Assembly (NCBI RefSeq): GCF_014692515.1
Contig: NZ_JACOIK010000004.1
Location: forward strand, 248,001 to 312,000
Origin: Sphingobacterium micropteri
GTDB lineage: Bacteria; Bacteroidota; Bacteroidia; Sphingobacteriales; Sphingobacteriaceae
Direction: 5' to 3'
Length of the DNA: 64,000 nt
Both the position numbers and the translations under genes were made by a program. The notes below the pieces were generated by a model. The model was not told where the DNA came from. It saw only the letters and a program-made list of their open reading frames with translations, and did not search any database. This document shows positions 55,305 to 63,771 of this stretch, in pieces; position 1 is the stretch's first letter; every line of letters starts with the position of its first letter.

Positions 55305-56432
55305 ATGCTAAAAAGTCGAATAATCTGTTTATTGGGCATAATTTTGGCATCTAACATTGCCTTTGCTCAACATTTGCAACTGTACACGACCTATCCGAAG
55401 ATTTCAGTATCTCCGGGAGAAGTCATTGACTACAATGTAGAACTGATCAACAATAGCTCAGTTACACGGAACGGAAGAATCAGTCTGCAAAACTTCCCAA
55501 AAGACTGGGATTATGAAATGAAATCTGGAAACTACAGTGCAGAAGAAATCTCCGTTTTACCCAAAGAACGGAAATCCCTTAATCTAAAAGTTATCGTACC
55601 GTCTAAAATAGAGAAAGGGCAGTATCGATTCCGACTGGTTGCACAAGGCGAATCATCCTTACCACTAACCGTGGATGTCACCACAGATGGGAAATCATCA
55701 TCTGAATTCAACAGTCCGCAAACAAATATGGAGGGTTCAGCAAAATCAACTTTTACCTTCAATGCTTCTCTGTTAAACCGTTCTTCGGATGCACAGGTGT
55801 ATCGCTTGGGTGCCAATCTCCAACCGGGATGGGGAGCGACATTCAAAGTAGACGGAAAGCAGGTATCCTCGGTTAATATAGAAGGTAACCAACGAAAAGA
55901 TATCTTAATCGAAATCCTTCCTCCGGAAAACATTAAAAAAGGAAAATATACAATTCCATTATTTGCTCAAAGTCCACTCAATCAATCGGATCTTTCTTTG
56001 GAAGTCGTCATTACTGGTTCTTACGGAATACAACTGACCACGCCGGAAGGGTTATTGAGTACAACCGCAACGGCCAACCGAAACAAATCGATCCAATTTC
56101 TGGTTAAAAATAACGGTAGTTCCGATCTGAATCAAATCAATCTCCATGCCTCCGCTCCTTCGCAATGGGAAGCTCATTTTGAGCCTAGCCGGATCAGCAG
56201 CCTTAAAGCCGGCGAGAGCCAAACCGTTACGGCGATCATTAAACCCGCTAAGAAAGCCGTTGCCGGCGATTACCAAATTACATTGGATGTAAAAAATAAC
56301 GAAACAAGCGACAGTGTTAAATTCCGCGTAACCGTTGAAACTTCATTATTATGGGGATGGGTGGGTATTTTTATTATCGCTATCGCCGTGGCACTCGTGT
56401 ATTTTTTGATCCGCAAATATGGAAGGAGATAA
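55305..56432 (+). CDS. NEW3-domain exported membrane-anchored protein
   Basis: The 375-residue protein has a signal peptide (to about residue 22, ending IAFAQ), two or three Ig-like NEW3 repeats (about residues 25-115, 135-235 and 245-340; each with VSPGEVIDYNVEL- or KGKYTIPL-type strands), and a C-terminal TM helix (WGWVGIFIIAIAVALVYFLI). It is anchored facing the periplasm and likely supports the ABC transporter whose genes overlap or follow directly. Confidence 0.88.
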   Translation: MLKSRIICLLGIILASNIAFAQHLQLYTTYPKISVSPGEVIDYNVELINNSSVTRNGRISLQNFPKDWDYEMKSGNYSAEEISVLPKERKSLNLKVIVPSKIEKGQYRFRLVAQGESSLPLTVDVTTDGKSSSEFNSPQTNMEGSAKSTFTFNASLLNRSSDAQVYRLGANLQPGWGATFKVDGKQVSSVNIEGNQRKDILIEILPPENIKKGKYTIPLFAQSPLNQSDLSLEVVITGSYGIQLTTPEGLLSTTATANRNKSIQFLVKNNGSSDLNQINLHASAPSQWEAHFEPSRISSLKAGESQTVTAIIKPAKKAVAGDYQITLDVKNNETSDSVKFRVTVETSLLWGWVGIFIIAIAVALVYFLIRKYGRR

Positions 56433-56433
56433 A

Positions 56434-57390
56434 ATGGATAACCCTATTATTCGTGTACGGCAATTGACGAAAAAGTATGGGGACTTCACGGCAGTAGATC
56501 ATCTGGATCTCGAAATAGCCACCGGTGAGATTTTTGGTTTACTGGGACCAAACGGCGCCGGAAAATCGACCACGATCTTGATGCTTCTCGGTCTAAGTGA
56601 ACCAACATCAGGCGAAATAGAAGTTTGCGGTACCGATCCCGTACGATCACCCATCGCCGTCAAGCACTTGGTAGGATATCTACCCGACAATATCGGCTTT
56701 TATGAGAGTTGGACTGCACTCGAAAATTTAATCTTGACAGCACAATTGAATGGAATTTCTTATACGGAAGCTAAACGACGTTCCCTTTCCTTATTGGAAA
56801 AAGTGGGGCTTCAAGACGTTGCTGGAAAAAAAGTAGGTAAATTTTCCAGAGGGATGCGGCAACGCCTCGGCTTAGCAGACAGTTTGATCAAAGACCCTAA
56901 AGTATTAATTCTAGACGAACCTACATTAGGTTTAGATCCCATGGGCGTCAAAGATTTTACTTCGTTGATATTGCGTTTGAGCCGTGAAGAGAAGCTGACG
57001 GTCTTGCTATCCAGCCATCAGCTTTATCAAGTACAACAGATTTGTGATCGGGTTGGCTTGTTTATCCAAGGTAGATTGGTTGCCGACGGTCCTATTCAAG
57101 ATTTAGCTTCACGCCTGTTTCAAGACAAACCACGTCATATCCAACTCAAAGTACATCAAACGGATACACAAAGAGCCCGCGAGATTTTGGAAGAGACGCA
57201 AGATGTCAAGACAATCGAACAACAAAATGATCTGTTCCATATCGATGCCGATGAAATCATCGTACATCATCTAGCCAAGAAGCTGGTTGAACACGATATT
57301 AATATAATACAGCTGCAGCAGCGCACCTATGGTATAGAAGATATTTATGCACATTATTTCGAAGGAGGGTCTACAAATGACGCTAAATAA
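56434..57390 (+). CDS. ABC transporter ATP-binding protein
   Basis: From ATG 56434 (preceded by AAGGAG at the end of the NEW3 gene) the 318-residue protein has Walker A GPNGAGKST, signature FSRGMRQRLG, Walker B LILDEPTLGLD and an extended C-terminal domain of CcmA/NatA-type exporters. It powers the permease at 57377, whose start overlaps its last 14 bp. Confidence 0.95.
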   Translation: MDNPIIRVRQLTKKYGDFTAVDHLDLEIATGEIFGLLGPNGAGKSTTILMLLGLSEPTSGEIEVCGTDPVRSPIAVKHLVGYLPDNIGFYESWTALENLILTAQLNGISYTEAKRRSLSLLEKVGLQDVAGKKVGKFSRGMRQRLGLADSLIKDPKVLILDEPTLGLDPMGVKDFTSLILRLSREEKLTVLLSSHQLYQVQQICDRVGLFIQGRLVADGPIQDLASRLFQDKPRHIQLKVHQTDTQRAREILEETQDVKTIEQQNDLFHIDADEIIVHHLAKKLVEHDINIIQLQQRTYGIEDIYAHYFEGGSTNDAK

Positions 57391-58345
57391 AAATAATAAT
57401 CTGTATGCTTTCTCCATTTTAGTGAAGAAAGAAATTGCTGATCATATTCGAAGCTGGAAATTTATTATCCTGTTGGCTATCATCCTGTTGACGTGTGTAG
57501 CCTCTTTATACACGGCTTTGCAGGCATTGAAAAACACGGCGCCTGGTCCGAACGATCCGGATGCAGCATTTTTCTTCCTCAAGATTTTTACCACATCTGA
57601 TGGTACGATGCCATCGTTCCATCTATTCGTTGGTTTTTTGGGGCCTTTGCTCGGTATCTGTTTGGGGTTTGACGCTGTCAACTCCGAATTTAACGGACGT
57701 ACCTTGGGTCGCATCCTGTCACAACCTATCCACCGGGATTATTTCCTCAACGCTAAATTTATTGGTGCGTTAACGGTGATAGGTGTTTTATTTACTTCCC
57801 TTGTTCTTCTAACCATAGGGACGGCAACGTTACTGGTCGGTTTTCCACCAACCCTTATGGAATGCAACAGGCTTTTCCTCTTCACGCTGTTAACCATCGT
57901 ATATGTTGCTTTTTGGCTCAATTTATCTATCCTGTTTTCAGTTCGTTTTAGACACACCGCAACATCTGCTTTAGTAGCCATTGCGATTTGGTTGTTCTTC
58001 ACGGTGTTCTATCCGATCATTATCAATATCGTAGCAAAAGCGGTACAACCGAATCCGTATGCTTCGGAGGCCGAAATCATGCAATATCAACATTTTATGC
58101 TGACACTCATGCGCTTTGCGCCTAGCCAGCTCTATAGCGATGGCACCAATATGTTGCTCATGCCATCCATCAGAAGTCTTGGTCCTTTGCACATGGAGCA
58201 ATTGCAGGGAGCCATTCCATCACCGCTGCCTATCTGGGAAAGTATTAAAGTGGCCTGGTCGCAGATGGTAGCGTTGATCGCCTGTACTATTGTGTGTTTT
58301 GCGGCTTCTTATTATTTTTTCATGCGTAAGGAAATTCGGTGCTAA
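57377..58345 (+). CDS. ABC-2 type permease
   Basis: I start at ATG 57377 (AGGAGG 9 bases upstream). The 322-residue protein has six hydrophobic segments (first at about residues 25-45, last at the C-terminus). It resembles NosY-type permeases (LGRILSQPIHRDYFLNAKFIG). It overlaps the ATPase gene by 14 bp. The substrate is unknown. Confidence 0.92.
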   Translation: MTLNKNNNLYAFSILVKKEIADHIRSWKFIILLAIILLTCVASLYTALQALKNTAPGPNDPDAAFFFLKIFTTSDGTMPSFHLFVGFLGPLLGICLGFDAVNSEFNGRTLGRILSQPIHRDYFLNAKFIGALTVIGVLFTSLVLLTIGTATLLVGFPPTLMECNRLFLFTLLTIVYVAFWLNLSILFSVRFRHTATSALVAIAIWLFFTVFYPIIINIVAKAVQPNPYASEAEIMQYQHFMLTLMRFAPSQLYSDGTNMLLMPSIRSLGPLHMEQLQGAIPSPLPIWESIKVAWSQMVALIACTIVCFAASYYFFMRKEIRC

Positions 58346-58366
58346 AAAGGGGGAATCTCCCCCTTT
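58346..58366 (+). terminator. hairpin after the NEW3-ABC operon
   Basis: AAAGGGGGA and TCCCCCTTT form a perfect 9-bp stem with a 3-base loop, directly at the stop codon; a T run is missing. Confidence 0.6.
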
Positions 58367-58508
58367 GCTATAAAAAGTTTATAATTTTCGTTTACCTACT
58401 CTAAAAATAAAATATATTCTCTATATTAGGAAATAATAAGCCAAGAAAACTTACTTAACAACTATAAGCAACGAACGCAAAACGAACAATTGAAAAACGT
58501 ATACGTGC

Positions 58509-59513
58509 ATGATCGATTCTTCAGCAAGAAAAAACGTCGAAACTAAAAAATACAATGGTTACCTCTCTTTTTTACCTCCTTCGGATACGATATCGCAAGA
58601 AGAATCGCCTCTTACGATACACATAGATCAAGCTTCGCAAAACCATTACAGAAAATACCACAATCGTGATTTTTGCTGGTTTGAATTTAAGCATGCCCTT
58701 ACCGACCAACCCTACCCATTTAAAATCGAAACAAAAGACAACTATCTGTGGATCCTCATTCAACTTTTAGGTAGCGGAAAAATCGAGATAACACCTACCC
58801 TTTATGTAAAAGACGGTATCGTCTATTGCTATTACGCACCGAACCGCACAAAAGCTCTTTCGTTAGACCCCGGCAAGAATTGGTTCTTCCTGCTTGGTAT
58901 CGCTGAACACCATTGGCCCGACCTAGCTGCCGAGTATCCATTACTGCAAGATATAGGCAAGCTCGAAACGACGGATGGAATGGAACATAAACAATTAGTC
59001 GGTCAGACCGCTATTCAAGCCAAATTAATGGCAGCGTTGGATTCCCTGCGTCGCTTTGAATTCCGCTCTTTCAGTCTTTCCTTCCGCTTGGCCGCTTGGA
59101 ATTTGCGTTTGTTCAACCTCGTTTTCCAGGAGTTGAAAGCTCCCGAGAAGCCGCAAGAAGACACATTAATTACATTGTACCATAAAGCGACAAATTATAT
59201 CCGGGAAAATTTTCGGGAAGAGGAACTCTGTGTCAAGATGATTGCAAACGCTATGCATGTCAGCGTACGGAAATTGTACAGTAGTTTTGAAAACAGACGC
59301 TTTTCTGTCATGGGCTATGTGCAGGAACTGCGCCTTGTACTCGCGCGCAATATCCTGACAGATTCGCAGGAAACGATCGCGAGCATCGCCTTCGTCTGTC
59401 ATTTTTCTTCTGACAAACATTTCAGCCGCCTATTCAAAAAGCGGTTTGGCAAGGGGCCAAACGAATACCGCATCGCTATTCAGGGCAATATTTCCTTTAA
59501 ATATAAGCGATAA
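58509..59513 (+). CDS. AraC-family transcription regulator
   Basis: The 334-residue protein has an N-terminal domain of about 215 residues (likely ligand-sensing beta-barrel plus helices, no motif I can name) and an AraC HTH pair (EELCVKMIANAMHVSVRKLY; ETIASIAFVCHFSSDKHFSRLF) ending FGKGPNEYR. Length is normal for AraC proteins. The HTH resembles the stand-alone HTH at 14465-14812. A 21-bp array begins 28 bp after its stop. Its targets are unknown; the array itself is a candidate. Confidence 0.9.
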   Translation: MIDSSARKNVETKKYNGYLSFLPPSDTISQEESPLTIHIDQASQNHYRKYHNRDFCWFEFKHALTDQPYPFKIETKDNYLWILIQLLGSGKIEITPTLYVKDGIVYCYYAPNRTKALSLDPGKNWFFLLGIAEHHWPDLAAEYPLLQDIGKLETTDGMEHKQLVGQTAIQAKLMAALDSLRRFEFRSFSLSFRLAAWNLRLFNLVFQELKAPEKPQEDTLITLYHKATNYIRENFREEELCVKMIANAMHVSVRKLYSSFENRRFSVMGYVQELRLVLARNILTDSQETIASIAFVCHFSSDKHFSRLFKKRFGKGPNEYRIAIQGNISFKYKR

Positions 59514-59540
59514 ATCGTCGCAGATCCCGGGTTAAAGCTT

Positions 59541-59897
59541 ACTGATTATCACATTCGATATACCTATCCAACCGTTATGTATATCTTCTGTTCTGTCCGG
59601 TATACTATTTATCACATCACGTATATACGCTAAGTCGCAAAGAACAACTGTTCCTTCGTCGTGTATATCTCCCCAACCAGAACGTATACTGTTTATCGCA
59701 TGGGGAACAAACGTTATCACGAAAGGTATACCCGTTAGCCGATTGCATCTACTTTTTACGGTATCACGAATACCAGTAAGAACATCAGGTATATGCGTTG
59801 CTGCTTCAAGTATTCCATTTAACGCATGCTGTATACTTTTTGTCTCACTAGGTATTACTTTTATCTCATCAAGTATAACTTTTGCTTCATCAGGTAT
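59541..59897 (-). repeat. 21-bp tandem repeat array 2 (17 degenerate units)
   Basis: On the minus strand 17 units of 21 bp follow in phase. The best three read ATACCTGATGAAGCAAAAG, ATACTTGATGAGATAAAAG and ATACCTAGTGAGACAAAAA. Translated in that frame they give heptads IPDEAKV, ILDEIKV, IPSETKS and weaker ones down to ISNVIIS. The frame is open with an ATG at 59924 but no ribosome site, and the units have decayed evenly at all codon positions as far as I can see, so a protein is doubtful. The unit matches array 1 at 17 of 18 bases. Array 2 is convergent with the AraC gene on its left. Confidence 0.85.
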
Positions 59898-59905
59898 ACT
59901 TAACA

Positions 59906-59950
59906 GTAAGTATATACTTACCATAAAAACAGCCGTTTAAAGCTTTAAAC
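59906..59950. repeat. two perfect 16-bp palindromes at the edge of array 2
   Basis: GTAAGTATATACTTAC (59906-59921) and GTTTAAAGCTTTAAAC (59935-59950) are exact palindromes 13 bp apart. The word TTAAAGCTT of the second also occurs at 59532-59540, on the other side of the array, so array 2 is framed by a 9-bp direct repeat. Confidence 0.6.
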
Positions 59951-60104
59951 AAATATTTTGAACGGATTTTGCCTCAAGGTGACTATTTGTGCAAGCAAAA
60001 AGTGCACCTGTGCGGAAAAGTTTGCACACACAGACCCCAAGTTCACTGAGCACCTGTTCTATATTTGACGCTGTAAACAATAATTTTTTAACACTTTAAT
60101 TTTT
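59951..60104 (+). promoter_or_regulatory. promoter region of the four-helix/FN3 gene
   Basis: TATATTTG at 60060-60067 matches the -7 consensus and would give a 30-base leader. Upstream, TGTGCAA (59988-59994) and TTGCACA (60022-60028) form a 7-bp inverted repeat centred about 57 bp before the box, a possible operator. Confidence 0.45.
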
Positions 60105-60731
60105 ATGACTATGGCAAAGCCAACTTTATCTTCAAAAATTGGAACAGCGACAAAGCTGTTGACGTACGCAGAAAACGTACTCCAAAAATCCAAAGACAAT
60201 GCGGATCTTTTCACAGATGCTGCAGAAACTATTATCGAACTGGAAGCCGCAATAGCAGCCTACAGAAATGGTCTAACCGAATCTGCTTACCGCGATATGC
60301 GGCAGGTGGTCATCAAAAATCAACAGGCAGAGGTACTGAAACAGGTGCTTTACCGCTATTCGCTCTATGTGGAAACAGTAGCCAATGGCGATCCGAACCT
60401 TATTTTGGCTTCGGGATTTGTACCCAACAGAAGTACCGTACAGCCGGCAATCGGTATGTCGCCCAAAGCGAACGACTTAAGAGCCGAAGTGAAACACACC
60501 GGTACAAACTCGGTAAATCTTCGTGTCGATCCCTGGAAACCGGCAAGGTTTTATCAATTTGAATTTCGTAAGGCCGAAAGCATGAATGGATGGACACCTA
60601 TTTTAAGCACCAAATCCAGAACCGTGATCGAGGGTCTGGAAGAACGACAAGAGTATGAGTTCCGTGTGACTTATCTGGGTACCGATCCTAGGCCCAATTA
60701 CAGCGAAACGGTACGTTGTTTCGTAGTTTAG
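60105..60731 (+). CDS. helical-bundle plus fibronectin type III protein
   Basis: The 208-residue protein has an N-terminal helical half (residues 5-95, SKIGTATKLLTYAENVLQ...) and a C-terminal FN3-like domain (about 125-208; VNLRVDPWKPARFYQFEFRK, IEGLEERQEYEFRVTYLG). There is no signal peptide. I do not know the function; the FN3 domain suggests a binding role. A perfect hairpin follows directly. ATGs at 60105 and 60111 are both possible. Confidence 0.75.
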   Translation: MTMAKPTLSSKIGTATKLLTYAENVLQKSKDNADLFTDAAETIIELEAAIAAYRNGLTESAYRDMRQVVIKNQQAEVLKQVLYRYSLYVETVANGDPNLILASGFVPNRSTVQPAIGMSPKANDLRAEVKHTGTNSVNLRVDPWKPARFYQFEFRKAESMNGWTPILSTKSRTVIEGLEERQEYEFRVTYLGTDPRPNYSETVRCFVV

Positions 60732-60735
60732 TACG

Positions 60736-60782
60736 TAAATAAGGTATTCTGGTGCCAGACATGCACCAGAATACCTTATTTA
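60736..60782 (+). terminator. perfect 20-bp hairpin after the FN3 gene
   Basis: TAAATAAGGTATTCTGGTGC (60736-60755) and its exact complement (60763-60782) enclose a 7-base loop. It begins 5 bp after the stop codon. T run weak, but the stem is far stronger than chance and likely ends the transcript or protects its end. Confidence 0.75.
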
Positions 60783-60842
60783 AAGGTTAGCATATTCCTA
60801 TTTCGATTTTATTTACGTATTTTTAAAACTCAAACAACCGAC

Positions 60843-61523
60843 ATGAAAACCATCTATATACATCATCCATTACGTGACATCACCTACAAATCCAAGAACG
60901 AACGTTATTTCATGGATTCGGAGCGACAGGCACTACTGGATTACCGCACGGCACACGACGACACCTGGCGGATGAAACTACGCTTCGAAAAGGCAAGAGG
61001 AGATGTACATCTGACACAAAACCTACTGCATGATATCGATTATGATCGAGAGGAGCTGGAAGAGATGTTGGAATATTACACGACACAGATTGATCTCACG
61101 GATGTCGACATCGCCCATACCATAGAAATCCGGTTTCAAGTGGAACTGCGAGACTTTTATCTCCAGGTACGTAAACTGCATCAACGCATCATCAAATTCT
61201 ACGATCATGTAGCTGCACTGGAATCCGAATACAACGAACTGATTGACACTTACTTTAGATCGGGTAAACCCATCGACCCACTCAATTTTAGCATACTAGA
61301 CGATATTTTTAAATTCCATGAAGACCGGGAAACGAATATAAAATCCTTAGATAAAGATTTACAGGAATTTCTCCAAACGCTTAACGCGGTATATGCTATT
61401 TTGGACGAATACGTCCAACTATACAGTGAATTTTCCCAGCATTATAGCGCAAGCCTACAAAAAATAGAACAACTGATGAAAGCTACGCAAAAGCTGAATA
61501 GTATTTGGGGTGATGAGGGATAA
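60843..61523 (+). CDS. all-helical hypothetical protein
   Basis: The 226-residue protein is predicted nearly all alpha-helical and rich in Tyr, His and acidic residues (DYDREELEEMLEYYTTQIDL; LQKIEQLMKATQKLN). There is no signal peptide or TM segment. I do not recognise the family. The LuxE-like gene starts 32 bp after its stop, so the two probably share a transcript. Confidence 0.7.
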   Translation: MKTIYIHHPLRDITYKSKNERYFMDSERQALLDYRTAHDDTWRMKLRFEKARGDVHLTQNLLHDIDYDREELEEMLEYYTTQIDLTDVDIAHTIEIRFQVELRDFYLQVRKLHQRIIKFYDHVAALESEYNELIDTYFRSGKPIDPLNFSILDDIFKFHEDRETNIKSLDKDLQEFLQTLNAVYAILDEYVQLYSEFSQHYSASLQKIEQLMKATQKLNSIWGDEG

Positions 61524-61555
61524 GTTATAAGTGATACGTATATTTGCGTAACGAT

Positions 61556-62536
61556 ATGGGTATACAAGAACGTATTTTTTCGATTGATAGCGAGGCAGCA
61601 TTTAACGAGGTTTGTTTAGAAGTATACCACTATCAAAAAGATCATTGTGCGGTATATGGCAAATACGTAGACCTGCTGGGCAAAGGAAAAGCAAGCGTTA
61701 GCCACTACACACAAATTCCTTTTTTACCGATCGATTTTTTTAAAACGCAACAGATACTTGCAGAAGGGCGTCAAACTGAAATTACGTTTACCAGTTCGGG
61801 TACAACCGGTATGGTTACAAGTCAGCACCATGTCGCAGACATCTCTTGGTATGAAAAGAGCTTTCGCGCTTGTTTCCAACAGTTTTATGGCGAGATACAA
61901 GATATCGCTGTGTTAGCACTTCTCCCCTCCTATTTGGAGCGCTCCGGATCTTCACTCATCTATATGGTTGACGATCTCATCACTCGAAGTCAGCATCCTT
62001 CATCGGGTTATTTTTTATACAACCACGAAGACCTATATAACACGCTTCATGAACTAAAACAGAAGCGCATAAAAACATTGTTGATCGGCGTGACGTACGC
62101 TTTGCTAGATTTTTGCGAGCAGTACCAAATCGATTTTCCTGAACTTATGGTGATGGAAACCGGCGGCATGAAAGGGAAACGAAAAGAAATGATTCGGGAA
62201 GAGCTACATCAAATCTTAACCAGGGGTTTTGGCGTAGAAAAAGTACATTCCGAATACGGCATGACCGAACTGCTCTCACAGGGTTATTCTTTTGGAGGAG
62301 GAATTTTTCAAACACCGCCTTGGATGAAAGTTTTGATACGGGATACAGACGATCCGCTTAGCCTTGTAGAGCACGGAAAAACCGGTGCCATCAATGTGAT
62401 TGACCTCGCCAATTATTATTCTTGCTCCTTTATTGCTACACAAGACCTCGGGAAATTGTATACAGACAGTTCCTTTGAAATCTTGGGACGCTTCGACAAT
62501 AGTGATATCCGCGGATGCAATTTATTGGTACAGTGA
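61556..62536 (+). CDS. LuxE/acyl-protein synthetase-like enzyme
   Basis: From ATG 61556 (MGIQERIFSID; the codon at 61544 is TTG) the 326-residue protein has the adenylate-forming core: FTSSGTTGMVTSQHH (phosphate loop) and SEYGMTELLSQGYS, plus a C-terminal GRFDNSDIRGCN. LuxE-type proteins activate fatty acids as acyl-AMP. Here the acyl acceptor is unknown. A role in making an acylated metabolite or in surface biosynthesis are options. Confidence 0.82.
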   Translation: MGIQERIFSIDSEAAFNEVCLEVYHYQKDHCAVYGKYVDLLGKGKASVSHYTQIPFLPIDFFKTQQILAEGRQTEITFTSSGTTGMVTSQHHVADISWYEKSFRACFQQFYGEIQDIAVLALLPSYLERSGSSLIYMVDDLITRSQHPSSGYFLYNHEDLYNTLHELKQKRIKTLLIGVTYALLDFCEQYQIDFPELMVMETGGMKGKRKEMIREELHQILTRGFGVEKVHSEYGMTELLSQGYSFGGGIFQTPPWMKVLIRDTDDPLSLVEHGKTGAINVIDLANYYSCSFIATQDLGKLYTDSSFEILGRFDNSDIRGCNLLVQ

Positions 62537-62542
62537 TTAAAA

Positions 62543-63400
62543 TTATTGCAAACTCGGATCATTAAACGTATTCCCCGCTTCCATATCTCCGGTGTCGTAA
62601 CCTTTTTTAAACCATTGCACACGTTGTTCGGAAGAGCCATGGGTAAATGATTCGGGATTAACATGTCCATGTGCTTGCTCCTGCAAATGGTCATCGCCTA
62701 CTGCCGCCGCCGCACGCATACCATCTACGATATCGTCATAGGTCAGTTCGATATCAGAATAATTTTTGACATGGTGCGCCCAAACACCAGCATAAAAATC
62801 CGCCTGTAATTCCGTCATGACGGAGATCTTGTTATACTCTCGCTCGCTCATTTTTGCTCGCATAGCGTTGGTCTGTTCTAATACCCCCAGTACATTTTGT
62901 ATATGATGTCCCACTTCATGGGCAATAACATAGGCTAAAGCAAATTCTCCTTTTGCACCGTATTTTTTTGACAGCTCTTCATTAAAGCTTAAATCTAGAT
63001 AAATCTTTTGATCTCCCGGACAGTAAAATGGTCCAAAAGCCGTTTGTCCCACTCCACAACCAGCTGTTTCCACGGCACCATTATAAACGGTTAACTTGGT
63101 GACGGGGTAATCGGATCCATTGGCTGCAAAAATGCTTTTCCATACATCCTCCGTACTGCCTAAAACGACATCGGCAAAATCCATTAGCCTGTCTTCTTCG
63201 GGCGTAGACTGGTATTCTCCCTGCTCGGTGGGAGCAGTTTGCTGCATCTGATTCAACAGCTGCTCGGGGTCTCCCCCTAATAAAAAACCAATAATCAGTA
63301 CGATGACACCACCAATGCCGCCGAGTGTCAGTTTCTGCCCACCACTCATACCTCTTTTATCTTCGATATTGCCGCTTCTACGGCCGCCTTGCCACTTCAT
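62543..63400 (-). CDS. YpfJ/KPN_02809-family neutral zinc metallopeptidase
   Basis: The 285-residue protein starts MKWQGGRRSGNIEDKRG, typical of the family, then a TM helix (residues 27-45) and the zinc site IAHEVGHHIQNVLG with a downstream Glu/Asp region (MTELQADFYAGVWAHH). It is probably anchored with the active domain outside the cytoplasm. Substrates are unknown. Its leader contains the structured element at 63509-63641. Confidence 0.92.
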   Translation of the reverse strand: MKWQGGRRSGNIEDKRGMSGGQKLTLGGIGGVIVLIIGFLLGGDPEQLLNQMQQTAPTEQGEYQSTPEEDRLMDFADVVLGSTEDVWKSIFAANGSDYPVTKLTVYNGAVETAGCGVGQTAFGPFYCPGDQKIYLDLSFNEELSKKYGAKGEFALAYVIAHEVGHHIQNVLGVLEQTNAMRAKMSEREYNKISVMTELQADFYAGVWAHHVKNYSDIELTYDDIVDGMRAAAAVGDDHLQEQAHGHVNPESFTHGSSEQRVQWFKKGYDTGDMEAGNTFNDPSLQ

Positions 63401-63508
63401 AATTTTTTATCTTCTTTTTCCGGGAACACTAAGCAAAAACCTCGCCGCTTCGGATAATTGAGGCAAAATATAGTGCTAACATAACAATTCTATCTACCTC
63501 AACCATCC

Positions 63509-63584
63509 GGATGCGGCCTTAAAAAGTTAAGGAAGAGGCTGTACAATTGTATCAACCCTTCCCTTAACACTCGATGTCGCATCC
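63509..63584 (-). ncRNA. 76-nt strongly folded element in the ypfJ-like leader
   Basis: GGATGCG (63509-63515) and CGCATCC (63578-63584) close the element. Inside on the minus strand a long stem forms: GTTAAG with CTTAAC, GAAG with CTTC, GGTTG with CAGCC, topped by the self-paired TACAATTGTA. Total pairing is over 20 bp. It is not a tRNA. It lies between a minus-strand -7-like box TAAGTTTG (63606-63613) and the ATG at 63400. Confidence 0.5.
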
Positions 63585-63641
63585 AAATGTTTTACAATTG
63601 CACAAACTTATTTTAGTATTATCCCATATGTAAAACATTTG
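63584..63641. repeat. 12-bp inverted repeat beside the folded element
   Basis: CAAATGTTTTAC (63584-63595) and GTAAAACATTTG (63630-63641) are exact inverted arms with a 34-base loop, abutting the 76-nt element. It could be an operator pair or the edge of a small mobile palindrome. Confidence 0.5.
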
Positions 63642-63745
63642 AAGGACGATTTTTTGCACAACTTTTTTCTAAAACCACGGAGTGCTCATCCATACCTAAA
63701 AAAACAAAAACGAATGGATAAAAAGCTATATAAAGAAAATCTTCG

Positions 63746-63753
63746 TATTTTTG
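63746..63753 (+). promoter_or_regulatory. -7 promoter box of phnA
   Basis: TATTTTTG matches TAnnTTTG, 19-26 bases before the phnA ATG. Confidence 0.5.
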
Positions 63754-63771
63754 CGGCTCAACCCGATTATC

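Noticed and set aside
59532..59924. 130-residue heptad protein on the minus strand
   Set aside because: An ATG is present, but there is no ribosome site and many heptads have lost the hydrophobic pattern; kept as a repeat, not a gene.
63509..63584. tRNA gene
   Set aside because: Length of 76 and a 7-bp end stem recall tRNA, but there is no T-loop GTTCGA motif, no anticodon arm, and the inner part is one long hairpin.
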